Below, piece by piece: positions 10,667 through 19,418 of a stretch of DNA of 32,294 nt. Under the pieces are notes generated by a model. The model was given only the letters and a program-made list of their open reading frames with translations, ran no database searches and had not been told where the DNA came from. The stretch spans positions 17,501 through 49,794 of the forward strand of contig LUCW03000486.1 of NCBI GenBank assembly GCA_001586965.3. Reading direction: 5' to 3'. Position 1 is the stretch's first letter; the number at the start of each line of letters is the position of its first letter. Position numbers and translations under genes: made by a program. Origin of the DNA: Sphaeroforma sirkka (Eukaryota > Opisthokonta > Ichthyosporea > Ichthyophonida).

Positions 10667-11256
10667 AACTGAGCCTTTATTTGTGTTTTCATTAGACTCA
10701 GGATTTACTTGAGTGTTTCTCTCATACGCGGAGTCCCGGTATAGCACACCTGTTCTACTGCTAATATTTCGGATGACTCTAATATCAGAAATGTTACAAT
10801 CCTAATTCCAAAACTCAATATTCGATTATTATGGATTTTGAGATTTGGATTGGCTTTTTGATATTCTGGTCCCTAGATGCTACAGCCCCCAACTTTATGC
10901 TTCTTAGCCTGCGTAGGAGTAGAAAGTGACATCTTACAGTACTAGATTTTCTAGAGGTTGGTGTTTGTTACAGTGAAAGACTTGTCCCTTAGGGGGCATA
11001 ATATGAAAAACCTGCCACCATTATCTGTTCTTACATACTACCGATTTAAATATATATATCATGACAGGAGTTCTCTACCAGACTCATCAGAGTCCGTCTT
11101 GACCGGTGCTCTCGGTTGATCTCAACTTGGCCTAGGAAAACGTTCTCAACGGTGGCTCTACAGTCGAGTCTCTGATCCTTGTCCCTCTGGTATGTGGGGG
11201 GAGCATGCTTCTAGGCGAGAAAAGTGGTAGTGTCCCGTGGTATCAGTGAGACTTGG
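10667..11256. other. Non-coding start of the unit, copy 1; possible chromovirus LTR
   Basis: No ORF. It lies 3' of the antisense chromovirus pol, where that element's 3' LTR would be expected, but no second LTR is in the window to confirm it. TGGTATCAGTGAG at 11238 on the plus strand resembles an initiator-tRNA primer binding site for nine bases only. The matching region in copy 2 is 21289-21877. Confidence 0.35.
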
Positions 11257-11500
11257 TTAGGTCCCCCACCTTGTGCGCTTTCTGTCGCTCGCTGATCTTT
11301 CATCAGTGCTCGTCGTCGCTGGCTTCTTTGGCCTTGACTGCCTTCGTTTGCGACGATGGCGTTGACGGTATGTTGTTATGACATCCGCGTCTGCGGTGTC
11401 TGATTCATGCGTCCAGGTACGCTCCCCATCTGTCCATTGCAATAGGTACTCCTGGGATCAATTACCTCGGATGGACGGCCTGTCGTCGACTATCGAGGAG
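11257..11500 (-). pseudogene. Chromodomain at the end of chromovirus integrase, copy 1
   Basis: On the minus strand VDDRPSIRG is followed by SQEYLLQWTDGERTWTHESD, then VITTYRQRHRRKRR and a basic tail ending at 11257. This follows the chromodomain pattern YLVKW...TWEP...LI..Y found at the C-terminus of integrases of Ty3/gypsy chromoviruses, where it directs integration to heterochromatin marks. An in-frame TGA at 11458-11460 breaks it between the first and second strands. The same stop is in copy 2. Confidence 0.65.
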
Positions 11501-11567
11501 AACTGAGTCTCCTCGTTTGGTTATACGTGATTATTGGAAGTAAATGCTTCCGGAGCACTGGCCCTTT

Positions 11568-12432
11568 TTACAAGTCCAAGTAGCTCATCACTGATCTAGT
11601 CAGGATATTCAGGGGCTTTAATCCCATCAAGGTTACAGACAAAATACCCGTTGCCCTCCCTACCCTACATACTAATTTGTATGGTCCGCCATTTGATGCT
11701 GTCAACTTGTTCATATCACCTTGATAGCGAACCATGACAAGGTCCCCTTCCTGGAAGTTTATATACTTCTTTTGGTATTTTCGATCGTATGCCGCGCGCA
11801 TCTTCTCTTGATATTGTGCAACATTGTTGTCTAGTTGTGGCCTGATGGTTTCTTCTAGATTCTGCAGTCGCTCTTCTCAAGATACTGTTATACTGGGTGC
11901 GATCACTGGCTCGTTATAGTCCGTTAGTTGATGCTGTCTGCGACCAAAGTACACGTTAAATCGTGGTGACATGTGCCTTCTTGATGTACGCAGATTGTGG
12001 CCCATCTGTACGAATGGAAGTCGTGGACACCAGTTACCTGGATTTTGCTCAATGAATTTTAGTAACAGTGGCATGAGGTCTGTGTGATCGTTCGTTCGCG
12101 CCTAATACTTTGAGTTGATACGGCCGAGGGACCAGGTGTTGCATTGGCGCTTGTTCAACAGCTTTCGAAAGTATGTTGTTAACGTATTCAGTGCCTTGGT
12201 CAGTCTATATGGATTGTAGGAATACATGTTCACACATGATTGGTACCAGCGTGCGTGCTATAGTAGCCGCTGATTTGTCCATCATTGGACGTGATATGAC
12301 ATACGATGAGTGTACATCGAGCCATACTAACACATATGTGTGTCCTCTACGTGATGACTCATCCGAAACCATAGACGTTCCACATAAGATCGCGATTAAT
12401 AAATATAGCAGTTTTGCCACCTCCAATGGCAC
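11568..12432 (-). pseudogene. Chromovirus integrase remnant, copy 1
   Basis: Read on the minus strand: GHTYVLVWLDVHSSYV carries the first catalytic Asp of the retroviral-type DDE core. A TAG stop at 12205-12207 follows, then TDQGTEYVN with the second Asp. After a frame change near 12080, LPFVQMGHNLRTSRRHMSP and YFGRRQH match the end of the core. A further piece, GDLVMVRYQGD at 11568-11801, is the integrase C-terminal fold. The third catalytic residue lies in the frame-shifted stretch and is not clear. The element is dead by at least one stop and two frame changes, all shared with copy 2. Confidence 0.75.
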
Positions 12433-12492
12433 TCCTGACTGAGTTCACTTATTTCAGACTTAGCACTTTTTACTAAGCGTAACTCGGGTTTG

Positions 12493-12817
12493 ATCACAAT
12501 GCTCCACCAATACCATAATCGCTTGTATCCATTTCCAATTCAAGGTGTACACCAGCAACCTAAAAGTTTAACCGTACTGTCGACACGATAGCTTTCTTCA
12601 TCTGATCTCACGCCAATTGATGTTCTGGTTCCCAACGATCCCCAATGGCCTCCTTTGGCGTAAGCTTAGGAAACGTTCGTAGTGGAGTTACTTTATGTGC
12701 AAAGTCAGGTATATGCTCATGTAAGAAGTTTGCCAATCCTAACGCAATACCAGAGGAATTGGACACACAAAAATCTATCACAAACCTCTCTGCCCAGGTC
12801 AGTACTCTACAGGCCAA
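12493..12817 (-). pseudogene. Chromovirus RT thumb and start of RNase H, copy 1
   Basis: The minus-strand frame 12817-12608 reads ALGLANFLHEHIPDFAHKV and IGDRWEPEH. It is related to the RT-RNase H connection of element A (ALGLANYLHEHLPNFA; IGDRWEERH), but clearly diverged in DNA. After a gap, LELEMDTSDYGIGGAL at about 12552-12496 is the start of RNase H with its first catalytic Asp. RNase H then stops and integrase begins about 60 nt later, so most of RNase H and any tether have been deleted. The right end abuts the gag of element A head to head. Confidence 0.7.
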
Positions 12818-14172
12818 TCTCAGTCAAATTTTGAGACCGGCTCCATCTCCAAGGAGCCCTTGATTAATGACCAATGGAAATCAACCATACACCAAATGCT
12901 CACTAACCTCTGTGCAAAAACAACCAACCTTGAATCCGATTTTCGGGACCTTAATCCCAAACCCGTGCACCTATAGATGAAGACACACCCGACACTTTCC
13001 GATTTGGCTCCACAAACCCGCCTGCTCCGCCTGCAAAAAGACCGCGGTCACAGGCGTCCAATAGCAGCAGACAACAGCAACGCCAGTGGGGCGAGAAAGA
13101 AGCGCCCAGTGAATATGTACAGACACCTAAACGACAAGAGAAGGAGACACCAGTGCCTCCGCCCACACCGGCTAGTATCGAGAAAAGCCGACAGGCGCTA
13201 CACGCACGGATACTACAATTAAGTGACGAGCTATGCCAAGCAATCGAGGAGAATAACACGGCTCGAGCTGAAGCTCTTCGGGGCGTGATTGAGACACTTC
13301 GAGCTACATTAGAGTCCCGACCGGTAGAGAAGCGTCCCGTACCTTCACCACGTACGTGGCCTGATTGGCCGTCGAACAGATACTACCTACATGATATTAT
13401 GGAACGGGACACAAGAGGGGCTCTCCTCGAGGCGTTCAAGAACGCACAAATCGCAGGGCTGGACGAGAGTTGGAACCTTACATGGTTTCATAAGGTACTA
13501 TCTTACTTCAAGGCGGAGAAGTCAACACTGGACTACATCCGCGACAACTCTGAACGGTTGAAGACATGCACACCTCAGCTACAGATCGAACAGATCTGTT
13601 CGCACGAAACAAAAGCCACTGTCGATCCCGCGTTTCGCAAGTTAGCCAAGGGCCAAAGTCGGAACATGCACACTCCTCTTATGGAACAAATGACACAGCT
13701 CATGGAGAACCACAGGAGGGCACGTGAACGGTGGCAGACAGATGCCGACTTCCAACAGAATTTAGTGAACCACTGCATTGTACAACTGTTAGAAGAAGCT
13801 CTCAACGGCCGTACGTATGAACGTACTCTACAGTTGCATCCCAAATGGCAACTGATGGAGACACACGAGCTTATACAGCTGTTGAGCCCTGACATTCAGG
13901 ATGCACAGCAACGTACGACAGCACGTTTCCAGGGTCGCAACAACCGCGAGGGCCCGACGACCAATGGAAGTCGCGACCTACAGACGAGTAGACGACAAAC
14001 GCAGAATTGGACTCAACGGCCCCAACCTACGGTACCAACGACTTGTGCGGGGTGCCAGGCACAGGCGCCACCAGGTGGTAGGCACATCCCACGGTGTCAT
14101 CATTCCAGGGCGTCGCAAGCGGTGAGCGCGGAGGGTCAGGCAAGGCTATATACGACAACAACCGTCCTTTGA
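12770..14172 (+). pseudogene. gag: Element A gag, copy 1
   Basis: Capsid-like polyprotein without catalytic motifs. Frames change near 12845 and 12965 (shared with copy 2); the main frame is 13153-14172. Features in order: a predicted coiled coil (STLQANLSQIL), an acidic linker, a Gln-rich helix (LSDELCQAIEENNTARAEAL), a Trp/Tyr-containing block (TWPDWPSNRYYLHDIMERD), a helical capsid-like region, then CAGC...H...C (CX2CX9HX3C), a variant zinc knuckle. No start codon fits, because the 5' end runs into the antisense chromovirus, so the gene is probably 5'-truncated. It is assigned as gag from position before protease/RT and from the knuckle. Confidence 0.65.
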
Positions 14173-15082
14173 GGGACGTACAGTCGGTACACAGACCGTC
14201 CACAACATCAACCGCAGGACAGGGGCAGAATACATCCCAGACTAGAGACGTAGTCACAATACGTCCGACGCCTCAAGTACAGGTGAATGCGATTACACAG
14301 GACGAAGACTTGGCTCCTCCATCGGAAGCTACAGAGATTCATATCAACACACGATTCTTTACGAAGACTTCGAGCACATGACGTCAACACCAAACCACAC
14401 CTATGAGACGTGGGAGTCGGTAGCCGATCATGCATGAGAGGTGAGGGTGTCTGAGTCGGATAGGAGCTTCATATTTGTTACCACGATTGGAGTAGTGATG
14501 GCAATACAAGACCCATTGCTGACGTCAGACAACTGAGTCTATATTCAAGTACAAATCAACGGACGTACGTTCAAAGCCTTGATAGACACGAGAGCATATA
14601 GAAGTTGTATCTCACAGACATCCGCAGACCTCCTTGGCCGACCAATAACTCCGGCACCACCTGGGTCATTTATATATTTAGCTGACAAGGCGGTGCGAAC
14701 TCCTCGACTGGGGACGACGGAAGTGGTACCTATAAGGTACGGCACCAGAATTATCGACGGTTCATTAGAATTGATGAACTTGCCGACGGGTATAGATGTC
14801 ATAGTGAGGCAAGATATGTTGAAAGGCTTGGGCCTATACATAGGCGGTATCCGATCGCCACTTGCACCAATAGATCCCACAGAACTAGATGAGCTCCTCG
14901 AACCCATACCACGCCGACAAGCACCTAACACGACGGAACCCGTCGATATACGCCAACGGTTGGCACAGGATTTGGAAGCCAACGCGAAGATTGTCGACAA
15001 CGCGCGCTGTCGTCTGGAAGGGAGTGAGGTAACCATCCCAGTAACCCATGAACAAGTTGCAGATGCGGAGATCGACGCGTAA
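14173..15082 (+). pseudogene. Element A gag-pro linker and aspartic protease, copy 1
   Basis: A linker (TIRPTPQVQVNAITQ) is followed by two in-frame TGA codons and then VYIQVQINGRTFKALIDTRA at about 14537-14596, the start of a retropepsin. The second half has DVIVRQDMLKGLGL. Family consensus would be DTGA/DSGA for the first motif and (I/V)(I/L)G for the second. Here both glycines are Arg (AGA, AGG), in both copies. The protease is expected to be inactive unless these are tolerated. The frame ends in TAA at 15080-15082, overlapping the RT frame by 35 nt; see the GCG-TAA-C finding. Confidence 0.65.
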
Positions 15083-15872
15083 CTTCATATCCGATCGATG
15101 GCTCCCCTATGTGGATGAACAAGTGAAGAAGTGGTTGACGGATTTGGTGATTACGAAACGAACGACACCAACGACTGTTAATCTTCCTCTCCTTGCGGTA
15201 CCGACATTCGATGCGGAAGGCAACGTCAAGAAGGTACGCGTGTGTTTAGATATGCGTGCCGTTAACGCGCTTATTCCTGGTGACCAGTTCCTGATCCCCA
15301 AGGTCAACGAACTCATATCTCGCCTCAAGAGTAAGAAGTACTACACGACGCTGGACATATCGGCTGCATACCACAGGCTGCCCATCCATCCAGACTCACA
15401 ATACTTATTTAGTTTTACACACGAACGTTATCAGTACTCGTTCACATCAGCACCGTTCGGTCTTCATGTATTCACGCAGCAGTTCCAACGTACCTTGAGT
15501 ACGATACTTGATGGCTTACCGGTTCACCACTATATCGATGACATAGTTATCGCCAGTGACGGTTATGACGAACACGTTAGGACGGTGCAGAAGGTGATAC
15601 AACGCTTAACATACCACAGTTTTAAGCTTAACCCTGCCAAGTGCCACTTCGCTATTTCCGAAGTCATGATCCTAGGGAAGAAAGTATCGGCACAAGGCAT
15701 TGACATTGACCATGAAAAGCAGGCCAAGCTGATCGACTGGCCCACACCACTACGGTACAAAGATATAGCCTCGGCGTTGGGGTTAGCAAATTACCTCCAC
15801 GAACATCTGCCTAATTTCGCGAACACGGTTGCACCCTTGCGCGAATTTGCAAACTCAAACCAAAGGAGTTGA
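15048..15872 (+). pseudogene. pol: Element A reverse transcriptase, copy 1
   Basis: The RT of a Ty3/gypsy- or DIRS-like element, which would make cDNA from the element RNA. Conserved blocks: VRVCLDMRAVNALI (fingers), YYTTLDISAAYHRLPI with the first catalytic Asp, SAPFGLHVFTQQFQ, YIDD at 15531-15542, ILGKKVSAQGI and ALGLANYLHEHLPNFA. The frame breaks at 15872 because copy 1 lacks a T (GCGAATTTGC versus GCGAATTTTGC in copy 2). A second break near 15955 separates RT from RNase H and is shared by both copies. All the catalytic Asp residues are present. Confidence 0.9.
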
Positions 15873-15959
15873 TAGGTGATCGTTGGGAGGAGAGACATGC
15901 ACAGGCGTGGCAGGCAATGAAGGACGCAGTGGTGAATGCTGTGGCGTACACTTTCCGGT

Positions 15960-16744
15960 CGACGGCATTCCTTTGAACTTGGAAACCGACGCTAGCGATT
16001 GCGGTTTGGGGGGTAGCGCTATTCCAATGGGTCGACGGTAAGAAACATTACTTAATGTTCTATAGCAAGACTCTGAACCATGCGCAACAGAACTACGCCA
16101 CACCTATGAAGGAGTTACTGGCATTGGTATATGGACTGACACATTTCAGGGAATACTTGGATGGGCAACGGTTTGCGGTCTTCACGGACCACAAGGCCCT
16201 TGTGTATATGAACACACAGCTCAAGCTTATTCCGATGCTTCAGAGATGGCATCATATCATCGCGCCATTCAACTTTACCATATCGCATATACCAGGAGCG
16301 ACAAATGTGCTCCCGGACATGTTAAGTAGAGTACACGAGGGGACAGCGGAGCAGGACGAACTCGAAATAATGTATACAGACGGCTGGCAGTTATTCCCTA
16401 GTTACTTTGAACAAGCGCAACAACACTTCGGACCGAATGACATAGATGTATTTGCGGACCCAACCAACGCTCAGCTTCCTCGGTTCTGGACGAAGGATGA
16501 TGGGGAAGGAGCGTTTGCCCACGACTGGTCGATAGCCGATGGATGGATGAACCCGCCTTGGGAACAGATACACAGGATGTTACGCAAGATACGAGCCGAC
16601 GGCGCACGGGCCACAGTATGTCTACCATGGGTACCAAGAGCACCATGGTTCGACCTGTTCAAGCAGTTATTGCAGACAGAACCGGTCCTGGTACCACGTG
16701 TAGAAATACGGCCTCCGGTCAGTCTAAAATATCAAGATCAATAG
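15960..16744 (+). pseudogene. pol: Element A RNase H and Dam-like methyltransferase domain, copy 1
   Basis: RNase H: LNLETDASD, MKELLALVYG, FTDHKALVYM and NVLPDMLSRV supply the Asp, Glu, Asp and Asp expected of the active site. An extra G near 16010 breaks the frame in copy 1. After about 35 residues a second domain follows: DIDVFADPTNAQLPRFW, then WMNPPWEQIHRMLRKI and LPWVPRAPWF, ending in TAG. NPPW fits motif IV (D/N-P-P-Y/F/W) of N6-adenine methyltransferases, and the layout matches the Dam-like domain that follows RNase H in DIRS elements. Its role there is unknown. No integrase or recombinase follows. Confidence 0.8.
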
Positions 16745-17374
16745 AGATAATACATTGGTTTTTTATTTGTATTTTAAATAATTTAATACAAGCTCTTTTT
16801 CCAATATTTCCAAAGTGTTCTAAATTCACTTTGATGGCTCCAATAGCCTGAGTATTTGGTATGACTCATCTACTTGGACCTATTTGAGACATTAGTAGAT
16901 GTAGGATATTATAAACTAAATTTTATAATCTCCGAACTACTACTTATAGATTTTGGTCCTCCCGCCAATCTCCAAAATCCAATAAGTCTTTTTCTTTTTT
17001 TAACTTTTCTTCAGATGGAACTTTATTTATATCAGCTAATGTATTAACGTGACTTACGTTATTATGTCTATCTACAAATTAGGCATGTGGTCATGAACAC
17101 TTAGTACTTCTAGTGAAAATTATTCAATAAAGAACAGCTAGAGGTACGCCCTGTGTGATCGAGGATATTTAGGCTCTTAACAAGAGGCAGTCCCGATCAT
17201 TCTTACACAAGCTACCACTGCTAAATCCTAACTGACTAAATTGTATTTTAGTTTAATATAGTTTGAACCCTAGTAATTTCCATCGAAGTATACATATTTT
17301 TTCCATTATTTAGTAGTTACAGTAGTGTACTGCTTTTAGACTGTCTAACATCGATTTACTATCCAGCAAATACT
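16745..17374. other. AT-rich spacer between elements A and B, copy 1
   Basis: Non-coding. It holds an 8-bp inverted repeat (GATTTTGG at 16949, CCAAAATC at 16972) and AATAAA near 17127. It should contain the 3' end of A and the 5' untranslated or terminal repeat region of B, but no repeat pair inside the unit identifies LTR ends. The copy 2 equivalent is 27361-27988. Confidence 0.4.
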
Positions 17375-18021
17375 ATGGTTAAGGGTACTTCTAACGGCCA
17401 GGGAGCCGCTAGATCTAAGCCTGCTAAGCCTGCCGAGGTTCCTGAGGTCCCTGTGGAAACACCTAGCCTGTCTGGAGTTGAGCCTGCCGAGGAAATTGTT
17501 GGGGAAGCCAATTCTGAGGTTGGTACAGAGGATAATTCTAAGGATGACTCGTCGGATCCTAAAGCCTTGGAAGAAGAATTATCTACTACCGCGGAAAGGC
17601 TCGCCAGCGTCCGTGTATCACCTAGGAGTGAAGCTCAGGACCCCAGCTTGCCCCTGACCACGTGCCGTCAAATATTGGGGATAGACGTCGAAAGGCTGGA
17701 GAATTCGTGGATACGAATGTCGGGGACAATATAACTCCACATCTAAAGGACACTCCAGCACAAATCCGGAGTGAAAAGGAAGTATTGGACCTGTCCGAAA
17801 ATTTCGGTTTCGCCATCGATGGAGAAGCCATTCCATCCAGCTCATAACTTGGGGCCGAAGTTGAGGACGCCATAACTCGACAACGAGTGGTTGGATCCTC
17901 TCAATCTCGACGCCAATTGAACCGCACTGAAGCGCTCTTGAAGGAGCTAGCGGCAGCAGCAGTTGTGGACCCCTCTATCGTGTCCCACGTGGCTGATATT
18001 CTTCCTATACCGAAGAAGAAG
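17375..18021 (+). pseudogene. gag: Element B gag, N-terminal part, copy 1
   Basis: Begins at ATG (MVKGTSNGQGAARSKPAKPA) with a Pro/Glu/Ser-rich, probably disordered region, then helical stretches. Copy 1 lacks one C near 17650, which shifts the frame. It also has TAA at 17845-17847 where copy 2 has TAT, a true substitution. The frame proceeds through RRQLNRTEALLKELAAAAV to a run of five Lys just before the antisense tRNA-like insertion, which truncates it. Confidence 0.65.
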
Positions 18022-18102
18022 AAAAAATTCGGGCCGAGTTTCGAACCCGAGACCTACTGGTTTACCAGCCAGTACGTGTACCACTAAGCCAGTTACCACT
18101 GG
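18022..18102 (-). repeat. tRNA-derived SINE-like insertion, copy 1
   Basis: On the minus strand TGGCTTAGTGG (18091-18081) matches Pol III box A and GGTTCGAAAC (18047-18038) matches box B, 33 nt apart. An anticodon-like stem of six pairs (TACTGG/CCAGTA) with an 8-nt loop, and a T-arm, are present. The acceptor ends do not pair, so it is not a functional tRNA. A T6 run (18027-18022) follows as a Pol III terminator. The arrangement is that of a tRNA-derived SINE head. It breaks the gag frame. Target-site duplications were not found. Confidence 0.65.
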
Positions 18103-19409
18103 TGAGAGAGGAAATATTTCAAAATTTAATCTCTATAGCTCTGATGCTACCATTGACCATCCTCTTGACAAACCTAACCCTGTCAGAGGATATGATCGTA
18201 TGGAACTCGATGAGGCTCACCATCCTCGTAATATCGACCCTCATTTGCCAACTAACCCTGGTAATCACGATTTTGGCAATCGCTACACCAGTACCTCGTT
18301 AGAGAGTTCCCGCTCTAATCCTGAGGATGAGGAAGTGAGAACCAGACATACTCGTCTCAGGCTATTACGCTCTGGTATGCAAGTCCTTGAGGACCGTCTA
18401 TTGAATGACTCTGACCTTGACGATAGGAAAGCGGATAACATTCGCTATCTAATCGATAACAATAGAAAAGAAATAGACACCATCTTGGCACTAGCAGCCC
18501 GTAGCACTGAGCATGAGCCTCGTGAACGCTTAGAACCAAGCTTTATAAAGCAGCTAGGTAACGCGCAGGCTGAGATCGATTTCTCTACTAATGAGAGTAC
18601 AGTGGAGACACTGAAGGCCTTCGACCAGCTTAAGGAGTCTGCCAGCCTTAAGGATAAGCAGATAATGAATGCCTTTATTCATTTATGTGAGTCAGGTGAA
18701 TGGCGAACTATTTTGAAAGCCCACGAGCCCAACTGGAAAGCCCTACCCTGGCACCAGTTGCGTGATAATATACTTAACACCTTTTTGAAGATGCACGTGA
18801 CCGTGAACTTCTAGAGTCTCGCAAGCTCTTTGCGAACGATACCACTATTCGAGGTGCTCTAGCTCATATGACACATATGAATACTCGGATGGGTGGTCGT
18901 ACCTATACTGGCGAATATTTATTTATTTGTCAGATGATGGAGACTCTGGGAGCTAACCTCTTTAAGAAAGTCAATGATGACATCATCGCCTATGGTGATT
19001 TGCGATCTATGCCTTGGTCTGTCTTTGAGAAGATAGTTCACAATCATACCAATCCCTCTACTAGAGTACTTAGTACCACGAGCTACACCCAGCCCACTAA
19101 GCGTAACGCAGTAGAGACTAACACTGCGCGTAGTACTAAGAAACCTCGCACTACTACTGGAGGGGGTACTGGCTCTACTTCTACCGAACCGAAAGGTGAA
19201 AAGAAGGTGAGAGCGCCTTGCAAGAAGCGTGGTTACAACCTCACAAAACGTAATGGCAAGTGGAATGGTAGACACGACCCTGTTAAGTGTGCACCAGGCA
19301 AAGCCAGATTTTGGACACTATATGAAAGAGTGTGCTATTTGCAAGGGGTACTAACGGTTGGCACAAAGAGGATTGCAAGGACTTACCGGACGTCCAAGTT
19401 AAGCACTGA
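18103..19409 (+). pseudogene. gag: Element B gag, C-terminal part with zinc-knuckle-like motif, copy 1
   Basis: The region resumes after the SINE in a different frame from the N-terminal part: ISKFNLYSSDATIDHPL, a long helical capsid-like block (LRLLRSGMQVLEDRLL; MNAFIHLCESGEW; FICQMMETLGANLF), then a basic tail with CAICKGTNGWHKEDC (CX2CX6HX3C). Copy 1 lacks a T near 18785 and gains bases near 19305 and 19345, which split it into three frames. Copy 2 reads through cleanly. It ends in TGA at 19407-19409, in frame with pol. Confidence 0.7.
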
Positions 19410-19418
19410 CAGTACCAT

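Noticed and set aside
11238..11250. Primer binding site for initiator tRNA (TGGTATCAG)
   Set aside because: Only nine bases agree with the known plant-type site, no LTR end is evident before it, and a chance match in 32 kb is plausible.
10667..11256. LTR of the antisense chromovirus
   Set aside because: The position is right, but no second copy of the sequence outside the tandem unit is present to define ends.
12173..12442. 89-codon plus-strand ORF (and its copy at 22794)
   Set aside because: It is antisense to the integrase core, where the catalytic motifs lie on the minus strand.
14545..15036. 163-codon minus-strand ORF (and its copy at 25161)
   Set aside because: It mirrors the element A protease; protease motifs are in the plus frame.
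18028..18102. A functional tRNA gene within gag
   Set aside because: The acceptor halves do not pair and the anticodon loop has eight bases, so only the Pol III promoter features are kept.
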